NCBI GenBank assembly: GCA_002812745.2
Contig: NCSJ02000267.1
Coordinates: 1 to 60,056, forward strand
Direction: 5' to 3'
Source: Scytalidium lignicola
Taxonomy: Eukaryota > Ascomycota > Leotiomycetes
DNA: 60,056 bases
Shown here: in pieces, positions 11,932 to 23,400 of the stretch
How the letters are laid out: the number at the start of each line of letters is the position of its first letter
Numbering within the stretch: the stretch's first letter is position 1
Translations under genes and position numbers: made by a program
The notes under the pieces: generated by a model
Seen by the model: the letters and a program-made list of their open reading frames with translations, nothing else
What the model was told of the DNA's origin: nothing
Database searches by the model: none

Positions 11932-13539
11932 TTCCCACCACCACTAACAACCAACTACCACAAGCTCTCATTCACTGACTATACTCTCCCCGGACCAACC
12001 AACAGCTCAAGGTAATCTCTCGCGAGATTCCTGACGATGAACGAAACGAATTGATGGAAAGATAAGACCACGTTTTCTAGCGCCTGCGAAGGCTTGATAT
12101 ATCTCCTCTGCCCACAGCACAATACTTTTTATTTTTATTTTCTTCTTTCACGACCACCAAATATCGAAATGCACAGCACATCGAGTAACGAGATGTCCTT
12201 ACCTGAGATCCTATTCTTCATGTAACGCGCCATGTCTGCAACGACGAGACGACCGAATGACAGATGACCTTCATGACCAGCGTTTTTCGCATCAGTAGCT
12301 CAGATGGCTGCTAGACTTCTTTTCCTTTTTAATTTGCTTTCCCTCACCTTTTTATTTTGTCTTACCAGACATTGAAGTGGAATTTGAAGAGTTCTTTTTT
12401 GGAGAGCATCACCTGGTGTTTTTGGGGATAAGGAATCTGTAATTAGCATATTCAATCAAATGATATGCATCGCGCGTGACGGCTCAAAGGCATCTTGACC
12501 TCGAGCGACTAAGCTGGGGATGATGCGATTTGAAATTCGTAGTAGGAACATTCCAAGACCTCTGAAGCGCCTGCTGGAAGGCAATGGCGTGTCTAAGAGG
12601 AGCGATCACTGAGAAAGCAGGCGTGTGAATGGCCTCACGAGAGTGAAGATCTGGGCAAGGTAACTGACAAGAGCATCTGCTAGATGCCGTCGCCCTCTTT
12701 CCTGGCCGCGCTGGCGACCTGGAATCTCGCGAGCGACGTAGTGCAATGATCCGCGGGACAATTGTTATGAAGCAAGAGAAAAGAAAGAGAAACTTGGGAG
12801 GAAGTGGTCGTAGTAGTAGTAATAATGAGAAGTACACCCACAGCCAGCGACTCACGCATCTCTGCACAATCCACCATGATGCGTTGGCAAAGCTCCAAGC
12901 ATGGGGTGGCCCCCGGTCGTTGCAGGCTGGTGAGTACCTGGGCGTGTGATTGGCGGCAGAAGCGAGCCACCTCAGCGGCCGCCCCAAGGATCGACTTTGA
13001 TTCGCGTTTCTTGGCGATATGGAATCAGCACTCGAAGAAATGATGGTAGGAGTTCCAGAAGAGGAATAGAACTTCTCGAGTTTCAGTCTTACCGGAGTCA
13101 GAAGGACTGGTACCGTAGCAGAAGTAGCATCCAGATTACATTATCCATGGAGCTCTTGTCTTAGCCTCTCCCCAGCCTCCTCGCCGTTTATTCTCGTATC
13201 ACGTCCGTACGCAAGACTGGGTAACGTTGGGATCCCGAGCGGGCTGGAGAGCCGAGCCAGATGGTCGAGCTCAGCCACCACGCCTCTGACATACTGACGC
13301 AGCTGATACCCTTCTTACATATATTATCGCACAAGTACCTCCAACCACCTTCTTCTAGTATCTTTCATTTCTTTGCATACTCTACATAGAACACAATCCG
13401 TCAATCATCACTTTTCCATTCAGCATCGCATAAAGTCTTCATCGCTCATCAACGGTTGGAGGAAATCATCCCATCGCTCGTTTTACCTTGGGACTAAGGG
13501 CCAACAACTCCACAAAAGACCAAGCTTCTTCTCAGCAAG
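11932..13539. other. Intergenic between ARL8 and RCR-like gene
   Basis: No gene is supported. Overlapping frames around 12484-13164 (for example a 167-codon frame on minus) have biased, motif-free translations and conflict with one another. The last ~400 bases before 13540 are pyrimidine-rich and likely form the promoter and 5' UTR of the RCR-like gene. Confidence 0.45.
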
Positions 13540-14214
13540 ATGTCATCAACTCTAGTTGAAGGACTCAATGCTCTAGCCAGACGACAGTTTCGGTAAGTTC
13601 TCTTGCAAACCATCGCAGCATCTGTGATAGTCCAACATCATGCCATTCCTGCGCCTCCAACTTTACAATCGCTGCGCTGCTTGCTAACGTAACTCTTCAT
13701 ACTAGAAATAACTGCGATTTCAACGACGACTACTACTGCAACTCCAGATGGCATAGATGGGGAAGATGGGTCGCATTGGCGGTAATCATCATCGCGGCTC
13801 TTTTCTTCGCGTTTCTATTCTCGTAAGCCCCCCGCGCTCACCTCACATCAGCATACAGTACCATTGCTAATCATCTGTCGCAGTTGTATTACTGCCAGGC
13901 ACAGACGTCGCCGTAATCTTCAACCCTTCTACGGCACAGGCTGGATGGCCAAGCCCCCAGCGTACGACAACTCCCAAAATTACAACCCGCAGACCGGGGG
14001 CTACGGCTACGGTGGCGGTGGACCTTCTGCTCCTCCATACACTCAGCATCCTATTCCAGGGCAGCAGACGGGGAGTACGTTCAACACCAACCAAGGATAT
14101 TATGGAAACCATGGCGGCTATGAGATGCAACCTCCTCAGAACGCCTATTATCAGGATCAGAGAGGTGGAGCGAATGTTTACGAGTCGCCGGATGGACCAC
14201 CACCTGGAAAATAA
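13540..14214 (+). CDS. Rcr-family membrane protein (chitin/Congo red resistance)
   Basis: Exons are 13540-13592, 13706-13822 and 13884-14214, all GT-AG, giving 166 residues. The layout matches the Rcr family (Pfam 'chitin synthesis regulation, resistance to Congo red'). It has a short N-terminal segment with two Cys (21, 29), one membrane helix at about residues 40-60 (VALAVIIIAALFFAFLF), then a basic stop-transfer cluster RHRRRRN. The cytosolic tail is rich in Gly, Tyr, Pro and Gln. The tail begins with KPPAYDN, a PPxY motif; yeast Rcr1/Rcr2 use such motifs to bind the ubiquitin ligase Rsp5 and affect chitin deposition and vacuolar sorting. The expected location is endomembrane or plasma membrane. 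Start context AAGATG is good. Another single-pass protein with a Gly/Pro-rich tail lies 2.2 kb downstream. Confidence 0.85.
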
Positions 14215-16422
14215 TAAAAGAGAGATGTGCTGGTCCAACTGATACATTTCAGATGGTTTAAGAGAAACATGACTTTCCTACGAAAAGGACGACAGGCGCC
14301 AAGGAAGTCAGAAGAGAAAGTTATGGGTGGTATTAATTTTTACCAAGGCGTTTTGATTTGATTCCCCTTTCCTTTTCTTTATAAAAAATTTACAGCTGGC
14401 GTTAGATAAGGGAGGGGTTATTACAGCTTGTGTAATGTACAAAGCAAAAAAGGATGGATGCCGGGGGGATGAGATGGTTCAATGCATGAACGAAATGAAA
14501 TGAGGGAGCCCAAGCGGGAGGCGGGCATTGTGTGGCCCGGAATAATGAATGAATTTATTGAGACTGGAACAGAACGATAAGACTGCCTTCTAACATAGAA
14601 TACAAAATCAGTTTTCACAAAAATTGGCGTCTCATTCTAACTCTTATGTGAGATTTTGATTTCGTCTCTTCACTACTATGGTTATTTTTGAATTCAGAAT
14701 TACATGTGGATTTTCCGTTGTCGATCATCATTGTCTCTTAAACGAACAACCTCGGATAATTAGCATGACGAGAGATGGGGGCAGTGTCCTGATCTCCCGA
14801 ATGTACATCCCAATGTATAGCAGTACTGTACTATTATTAATGCTGTACGTACGCTTTGAAATAATTAATCCTCGCTATTATCCACGTTCAACTCATACAG
14901 TACAGTACAGTGCTGTACAGGACTTTGTACAATGAACCACCATTGCGTGACTACAGCTGCTCATCAACGTCATCCGCACCTGACGCGCGTCCCAGAGAGG
15001 AGAGAGGGGTTGCCTTTTCGCAATAACTTGTAAATTTTCCATTGAAAGCTCTTCAATAATACCGGTACGTTCGAGCATGAGAATCCGAACGTACCGAAGG
15101 GAGCTGAGCCACTGATGAAAACTCTTAACACCTGCTGTGCTACGGAGTAATCACAGAGTATTCCTTTCGATCATTCTGTACAGTACTGTACCGGACAGGC
15201 GTGACAAGTGCCGGAGGGGAGGCTTGTAGTTGTGGCTGTGGCTGTGCGTGGAAGGGCTTACTACAGCAGATTTCGCGGCCTTGAATCCTTAGGCCGTCGA
15301 CGTACCTGAGTGTAACTCTATGATGTAAAAATACAAATGCTTCCTTCTGAGAGCCTAGTATTTAAGGCATAAATTACCAAGCAGTCAGACCAGGCACAAA
15401 ACCCACAATGCGTTGTGGTCTTAGCGCTTTTCCCCTTCTGGACTTGCGGTACCTGCGTTGGCGTTGTCGCTTTGCCGCTCCCTTCCCTTTTCCTTCGCCT
15501 GTCATCCTTCAGGAGGTTGGAAGATGACGACGGGCTGCTCTTCGGTTTTCCAAAGTCGTGCTTGTATGTATGATTAACCATCGCTGATTGTCGCTCCTTT
15601 TTCTACCACAAAATCGTCATTGTTGTCCATTGCGACTCTAGGAAATCTAATCTGCAACTGCACTGCCCCAGGGTCTCAGAACGTTTCAGCCGAGTTGAGT
15701 TGCGTTGCGTTGAGTTGAGGGGACGGTACGGTTCGGTACTCACTCAGCACGAGCCTTACGGGTTGCCGGATCCCTCAAGGCCCTTGCTCTCTCTTCTTCG
15801 CCCTGTTCATTCATCCCATCATTCATTCAATCAATCGGTTTTTGCAGTTTTCCCTCTCTCTCTGTGTTTGTGTGTGTCTTTCGCTCCTTCCAACCACATC
15901 ATCGACACTCATTTTAACTGAAGCAACTCCAACCACGCGAAAACCTCGATTGATCGTCTCTCCCTTTCGCTCTTTCGCTTCGACCGGAACAGCACTTGCC
16001 TACTACGCCTACGGCACTAACAGAGAGAGGAGCGGGGGTTGTGTGATGAGCAGCCGATCATAATTCAGAACGACGCCAGAAGGGTTCTTCATAATAATAA
16101 GCAAATCGCCCTCAACGGGATCTTACACACACACACATATTACAGTACACACCTGGGAGAATAATGGAGTAGTCAGGCTGGGCAGGAAGGGATCATCCAG
16201 CGAAAAAGCGGATATATCAATCGTTCGGTTGTTTTTTCAACCTTGGCTTTTTTTTGGCCTTCCATTCTCTCCTTCGAGGTCGGGCTCGAAGCCGAATCCC
16301 TTCCTTTCTTTCTATTCTTCCGTTCGCTCTTTTATCATTCGCTTTTCTTGCGATATCGGCTTGTCAGTTTTGTCGTGCATGAAACGAGGTCATTTGGTGA
16401 GAGGGAGTCTAGTCTTGTCAAA
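14215..16422. other. Long intergenic region / 5' leader of fibroin-3-like gene
   Basis: No gene is supported across 2.2 kb. A cluster of GTACAGTAC-type palindromes occurs (around 14823, 14897-14922 and 15177-15192). A CT/GT-rich stretch near 15850-15890 and T-rich stretches to 16420 are typical of a fungal promoter and long 5' leader. A minus frame at 15318-15581 (87 codons, basic) has no recognisable motif. Confidence 0.4.
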
Positions 16423-18265
16423 ATGCCTCATATTTCAATCGCTATGAGGAATAGCTTGCGGAGGAGCGTGAGTGATATATTGGTTCACAGTCTGCTGGGG
16501 AGGGATGCTATTACGACTGCGCAGAACGATGCGTCCAGTGTGAAGAACACTTTTTCGTCATGGAGTAATTGTATGCAGCAGGCATATTGCAAGTCAGTAT
16601 TACTTCTCTTTTTCCCTCCCTGCTGCTGACAAAGGCGGGCACAACCTCTAAGCCCATTATGGGGCTCGGGATCACATCTAACACCAACCCAGATGGCCGG
16701 CTATAGGCATAATAATCGTCGTCTCCCTGATCATATTCTCTATTCTATGGTGCGTCATCCGTTGTTGCTGCTGTGGCATGTCCTGCTGCTGCACATGCTT
16801 CTCGTTTCTGAGCTGCTGTGATTGTTGTGGAGGACTGTGCGATGGCAAGAAGAATAAACCGATGAAGCATCTCGATGATACCTTCGGACCCCCGCCAACA
16901 GCGCACCAGGGCTACCAACCTCCGCCGCCGATGCCTTCGCCGTTTGCACCTTCGCCATTTGCAAGTGGCGGAGCAGGTGGGGTCGGCGCCAGGCCTGCAC
17001 CACCTCCTCAGTATGCGCAGTTCGAAGTCGACAATGGAAAGAGGGCGCTGGGTGGTTTGTCCGAGGACGCATTACCAGAAATGCCAAGTTGGGAAACGGC
17101 AAATAAGAGGCGTGTCTTGATTGAAGAAGAGGAGACTAAGGAAGGTGTTGAGCTTGGGGAGTTGGATCATGCTACTGGCCAGAAGATGCCGCTCGTTGCT
17201 GGCGCTGTTGCTCCCGCACGTAGTGGTCCACCCGGCCCGGCTGGCGAACTTGGAGGGCCTCCATTTGGAGGACGGCCGGGACCAGGTCCACCAAATGGAA
17301 ATGGATATAGAGGCGTGCCAAACGATCCTTACGCCCGGCGTCAAAACAATATGAGCCCGAATGGTGGAGGATATGGTGGACAGCCTTTCCCTCCTGGACC
17401 TCCTGGACCACCAGGACCCCCTGGAAACGGAGGATTTGGTGCAAATTCTCCTGCTCACTCAATGAATAGCCCATACATCCCTCCATCTCCACAAGACTAT
17501 CATGGTCACGATTATCATGATGATGATGGTTTTGCACCGGTACCTGCAGGAGGATACGGACCTGGTCAACAACAAGGGGATCGTCCATATCCAAATGATC
17601 CAAACGGTCGCCGTCCTTTCCCTCCACAGCCACAACGACAATACTCTAATGATGCCCGCACCTTAACTCCAGTAAGGCAATACTCAGACCGTCCTTTCGA
17701 CCAAAATCAAAATCAAGGCCCATATCCACCTGATCAGCAATACCCAAATAACGGTTTTGGTCCCATGCCACCACAGAACCGCGGTAGTCCCGGTCCAAAC
17801 AGAGGCCCAGGTCTAGCTCCAGGTCCAGGCCCGGCACGCATGGCTACCCCACCAAATAACGCACCTCTGGGCAACGCAGGGTTCGACTTCGGTGAGAATG
17901 TTCAGACCAGACCTTATTTGCCTCAGAGATCCCCACCACCACAACAACCACTCCCTTTCCCTCCACCATCATCTGCACGGGGAAGCCCTCGCCCTCAACG
18001 ACAACCATTTGATGCACCACAGACCAGAAGTCCACCACCGGATCAAATGCCATATGGAGGTGGACGGCCAGGCCCTCAACAGGGAGGAATAATGGACTAC
18101 GCAGGCAACAGACCGCCCCCTATAAATACCAACACTAATCGATCTCCAACTCCAAAAGCTGATGGCCAAGCATATCAGCCATACTTTAGATCACCACAGA
18201 ATCCACCGGGCAGCAGACAAGGAGGAAGGGAACCACCACAAAACTGGGACCCAACGCAGAGGTGA
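16423..18265 (+). CDS. Fibroin-3-like proline/glycine-rich membrane protein
   Basis: Exon 1 is 16423-16592 and exon 2 is 16693-18265 (100-bp GT-AG intron), giving 580 residues. The order is: an N-terminal ~57-residue luminal or external segment; one membrane helix at about 60-80 (AIGIIIVVSLIIFSILW); a dense Cys patch just after the helix (RCCCCGMSCCCTCF, then SCCDCCGGLC), a likely palmitoylation cluster; then ~450 residues of Pro/Gly/Gln/Asn-rich, probably disordered cytosolic tail. The tail contains a short collagen-like run (GPPGPPGPPG). The architecture matches ascomycete proteins commonly named 'fibroin-3 related', whose molecular role is not established. The start at 16423 has A at -3 (TCAAAATGC); the ATG at 16444 is an alternative. 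The splice between TGC-AA and A-TGG preserves frame. Confidence 0.82.
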
Positions 18266-19121
18266 TGACACTTGGATTGGAATGAGGTTTTAACATGATA
18301 CATTATGACCCAAAGGATGTATGAACACATGTGTTATCCGGGGAATTTTCATGATGTCTTATGATCTTTATCATAACCCTCTGTTAGTGAGTGGTTCAGC
18401 TGGTTCTGGTCTTGTTCTGCCCTTTATAAAGGAAGGGAGTGCACGGAATTTTTCCTTTTTGTTTTGATAAGGGTCTTCATGATGAGAAGAAAGCAGGGAT
18501 TGGGTATGACACTTTGCTTAAGGCGTTCGTTCGCCTAGGAGCTATGATACTGTGTTAGAAAAATGGGATCTGTTCGATTAGCCACTTATATTGGATCGTG
18601 CAGCGGGGATATTATTTTTTCGATGTTCAAATATATTATATGCTCTGGGAGTTTTTTTTGTTGCCATATTTGTTTTTGATAAAAGCCTCGTTTTGCCTCT
18701 TTCTTCCTTCCCTCTTTTTATTATTATTTTGCACTTCTAATGCTTACTGCATGATTTTTGGGGAGTGGTGTTCTAACAACTTCAATATTTCCCTTTTTGT
18801 TTGCTCTCTTTCTTGGTTACCACTACATTTTTTGATTGGGTTCTTTTCTATGTTTAGGTGTTGGGAGAATGGGCAGACTGGTTTAGTTACACTTGAATTG
18901 TCGGTTTTGGGATACATTTTGATGAGGACTATAAAAGAGATGGGGAGAAGGAATACTAAGGTGGGAGAAAAAGAATCTTGAAATGATAAAATTATTTCTC
19001 TTGACTAAGCTCTTGACACCTGCCATCCTGAATGCCACTGTTTAACTTTTTTTTCGTGTGTATCTTGGAAGTGGGGAAAGCTTAAAGTCCTAATTCCGAA
19101 CGCAGATTGATTATAACTATA
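18266..19121. other. 3' flank of fibroin-3-like gene, T-rich
   Basis: This is the 3' untranslated and intergenic DNA before the repeat block. A 127-codon frame at 18598-18981 opens with GTG and is hydrophobic only because the strand is T-rich. I see no gene. Confidence 0.45.
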
Positions 19122-19525
19122 GGCACAACTTATCTTAAAGCACTTTGGGCGAGTAATTTCCAGTAATGTGCAGTGATTTCACCAGTGCCATAGGATAAGT
19201 AGGGGAGACTTAACTAAATCCACGCAGCACTTACCTAAATCAACGCAAATTCGCTGCTAACTATCGGCCATGCACAGACCACTTGCTCACACAAATACTC
19301 TAAACACCCCGTAATTATAGTGATCTTCAGGCTTAACACAGCCTATAATTATAGTGACTTTCAGGCTCTTAATAGCTTGTAACACACTGAGTTTTAGCAA
19401 ACATTTAGTCAACTATTAGTTGCTCTAGCCATTAAGTTATTCCGGTTAACTTATTAATTAGTTTACTTACATAAAATTACACAAATTACTTATAATTGAG
19501 GACAATTAATGTTTATATCAATAAT

Positions 19526-19719
19526 TGTTGGTAGAATAGTGGTTACGTACACGTGATATTCACGTGCCCCTGTAAGCTAGTCCCGATTAGGTAGTGGGAA
19601 CGAGCGAAGCTCCTACAGCTTCGCCCTCCCACCCCTAATCGTACAACAACGATGGAATAGCACAACGAGTATATTACGTATAATTGCGTACCGTACTTCG
19701 TGCTACAGGTGAACTGACA
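19526..19719 (+). repeat. 5' LTR of Copia element
   Basis: 194 bp, starting TGTTGGTAGAATAG and ending CTGACA. It contains the palindrome ACGTGATATTCACGT. It matches the 3' LTR except at about four positions. Confidence 0.9.
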
Positions 19720-19762
19720 CTGATCAGTTTGTACATACAGATCAGGAGATTATCGTTTAATT

Positions 19763-19999
19763 GGTGGGACATTCGGTGGTCCCCTTTTAAAGCTGAATCT
19801 CGGGAGATTACGACCTGTTCGGTGGGACATTCGGTGGTCCCCTTACAAAGTTGCAATTTACCCCAGTCGAAGGGGGAAACAGCCATTCAACAACTACAGC
19901 TTGATCAGTGGGACGTTCGGCGGTCCCTTTTCATAGCTGTTGTTGCTGAACCTGTTTTTGCCAAAAACAACACGTTTGGTTGGACGTCAGGCGGTCTAC
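19763..19999 (+). repeat. Four-fold stem-loop repeat in Copia leader
   Basis: A motif of about 22 bases occurs four times (19763-19784, 19821-19842, 19907-19927, 19978-19999). The first three contain GGGAC...GTCCC, a 5-bp stem with an 8-base loop; the fourth is weaker. Spacings of 58, 86 and 71 are not multiples of three, so the repeat is not maintained as protein. It may be an RNA packaging, dimerisation or translation signal of the retrotransposon (inference). Confidence 0.6.
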
Positions 20000-20424
20000 T
20001 TACAGAGTTGCGTAGTCAGCCAATTGACCAATTCTATTCGAAAACCACTCTTCTACCTCTTATTTTCATTAATTTCTATCCAAAAACTACTACTTTCTTT
20101 ACATCTTTCATTCTGGACCGGAAACAACGTGTCAAACCACTAAAACCATGATCTTTCACCTTACTTTCACTTTCACTACGGAATTACAGGCCTCTACAAG
20201 TATACAGGAGAATTTAGGAGCTCACGGAACTGTGACAATTGGGAAGACCAAGAAGCCATTGTACCCTTGAAGATATCTGTCCAAGCCCCTAAGACCACAG
20301 AGTTTACTACCTGCGGGTAAATACTCCTCGTACTCAAGCGTAACCAGCTTTGCTTTTCAGTTACCCAAGCACCTTGTGCTAGTACTGGTGGACAGCAATG
20401 TAAAGCTCAGGAATAACAGGAAAT

Positions 20425-23400
20425 ATGGCGGAAACGGGAGAAACAACGGGAAACGTGGTGGAAACCAGGCCGGAAACCACTGCAACAACGACAGAGAACA
20501 TTGTAAGGGTGAACTGGAGGACATTAATCAAGAAGTAGGAATGGGGAATAGAGCTTAGCAGTGCCATTGCAGGAGACGTATGGGAATTCCTAGCCACCAA
20601 AGTTTACGAATACTATGTCGATGGACGAAGTGACGTGAACCTCTGGGACTTGTTCCAAGAGGATTTCAAAGACTTTACGGTCGATACCTTCAAGCTTATT
20701 CCCCAGAAAGAGATGTAAGAACTACGTAACTGCCTCCGTTGTGATGGCATACAGGTGATGTATAACAACAGGAATATCACAATCGCCTAAACACTTGTGA
20801 ATGTCATATAGGAGGAGGAACAATACTCATGAAGTGAGGAAGACCTCCAACATGCTCTCCTAGACCTCCAAAAAGGACTTATTACTTCTGTGGTTATCAA
20901 ACTCCTTGCAGATGCTCTACTTACGAACACTCAAGTCAACCTCAAAGTTCTTAGCTCGATGTATGCAAGCTGGGAATCAAGCACTTTTCTGACCCTTGTG
21001 ACCTCTTAGAATGACCACCAACAGTTCTACAGGTTATAGCAAGACCACAGCTCCTATCGCAAGCCTAGCCTATCACCATCACCTTCAACTCGGCTTATAT
21101 ATATGAAACAAGTCTCCGATATCGTCAAGATGTACATGGAAGACCAGAAGTACAATGGAGTGATTAGCAACTTTGAATACAAATTGATGATCTTCAAGAG
21201 TTATTACGAACAGGTAGAATTGCCAGAGGAATTCTATATTAAAGCGTTCCTTACCATGCTAACAGGGTTAGCAAAAGGCCATTTTATTGCTAACAACCTT
21301 GCTAAACGCATGTTCGAAGAAGCATGTGCCTACTTATGCAACTTCTACGAAGGATTTATATACCATCGTCGAATCCATACTGAATAGGAAGGCATAACGT
21401 TAGCCTTGATTACAACTGTAAACCTTAGGAAAACAACGCTTGAGAATGTACAATTGCTTATCAGCAAGCTCCAAGAGCTCTAATACAGCTTCCAGCCAGC
21501 CTACAGGACGACTAATATTCTCTACAAGAAGTTGATTACTGCTTGCCAGGGATCTCTGGCGTGTAGATATGCTATTTCAGACTTATCAGGAGACTTAGGG
21601 CAACTTATCAACAAACTCTATTCGTCTATCATGTTGTACAAGAAGGAAAAGGAACAAGAACATAATGGTGAAACCTACTTTATAGACTATCATTACTATA
21701 CTAATCGTGGTACAAGCCAACGATTCAATCCACGGGGCCTCAGACGTACTACTCTATACTCTTAGACGCAGGGAAGATGCTTTATATGCAAAAGGGAAGG
21801 ATGCTGATCATGGAAACACTTGTAAGAAGAGCAAGATGCAGAGAAAGTACGTTTCAAAGCTAGAAATATGGGTAAATTTAGCTCTAGCGTCTGTGGTTCT
21901 GAACAATGTTTCAACGAACGGTTCAAACAATATGTTGCCGATTGCGAAGGAAGTAACTCCGAAGAAGACGAATTAAGCCTTACTTTCAAGACCTTATTTG
22001 CCCATAACGATGTAGAAACAGGCCTTGAGGAACTTGACCAGCCTGAAACCACATTCTTTACCACAATTACGTTCTTTACCTTATGTAGAAGTTTCCCAGT
22101 GGAATTAACTACACCAATTATTACAAAACTAGCTAATAACGCTTTCTTACACCAACTAACCACCGAGGTGCTAACGACCGAGAATTACCCTTGGGAACCT
22201 GACCTAAAAACCTTTATAGCAATCACAACGGAAGTGTACAGTGTGGAGAGCTTAACAAGGTATGATTCAAGACAATTTCATGGAATCTTGATCGATACAG
22301 GAGTTGCAAAGCACTCTACAGCCGGTTACGGTCAATTCGAAGCTTTACAGTGAGTAGACCAAACCATAGCACTGAATACCACAACTAAAGGCATGGTGAC
22401 AGTACAATTCGGAATTGGGAGCACAACTTCGATAGATTCTATACTAGTGAATACACCAATTGGACAAATTGAATTCTATGTAGTTAAGTCGACTACACCC
22501 TTTTTGCTGTGCTTAATGGATATGGACCAATTGGGCGTGTATTTCAACAACCTTACGAACTTACTCATTACCCCACGGGGAAGTGTTCTGGTCATACGAC
22601 GATTCGGCCACAGCTTTCTACTTTGGGACATATCTTTACACACCCTCGTTTTTGATTCACTGAAGGAAAACCCTTGTTTCTTGACCAACGTAGAACTACA
22701 GCGCTTATACCAACGTTTCGGCCACCTGTCAGTAGCCAGATTACAGTGCATATTGGACCATGCAGGCCATGATATCGACAAGGACGCGTTAGAATACCTC
22801 ACCAAGTTCTGTGCCCATTGCCAACGCCATGGTAAGTTACCAGGAAGATTCAGATTCAACTTACGGGATGACGTTAACTTCAACTACTCCATTATTGTCG
22901 ACGTCTTCTACATCGACGGCAAACCTGTACTCCATATCATCGACGAAGGAACACGCTACCAGGCTGGTAGATAGCTCTAGAATATCAGCGTAAAGCACAC
23001 TTGGGACGCTTTATGAGCCTGTTGGATCGACATGTACTTAGGACCTCCAGACCAGATTGTAACTGACGTTGGAAAGAACTTCGTCAGTAAGGAGTTCCAG
23101 CAAAGTGTTATGGCCATGGGAACGACCTTGAAAGCGGTTCTAGTAGAAGCTCACAACTCAATTGGCCACGTTGAACGATATCATGCACTTGTACGACGTG
23201 CTTACCAGATAATTGCAGTTGAAATCCGCGATCTTGACAAAGATATGGCTCTACAGATGGCGTTCAAGGCTGTCAACGATTCAGTAGGACTTGACGGACT
23301 TGTCCTTACATTACTGGTTTACGGCGCTTACCTACGCATGTCAGAACTCGACACCCTAGCCCCAACCGTAAGCCAGAGAGCTATGGCGATCAAGAAGGCC

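Noticed and set aside
12484..12987. 167-codon minus ORF between ARL8 and RCR-like gene
   Set aside because: Translation is motif-free and competes with several overlapping frames; no start context or splice support.
15318..15581. 87-codon basic ORF on minus
   Set aside because: Lies in the long promoter region; no recognisable domain, too short to support alone.
18598..18981. Hydrophobic 127-codon ORF
   Set aside because: GTG start and T-rich strand bias explain the apparent membrane character; no family marks.
19684..20151. 155-codon ORF in the Copia leader
   Set aside because: Starts inside the LTR, lacks motifs, and its repeats fall in different frames; better explained as structured leader RNA.
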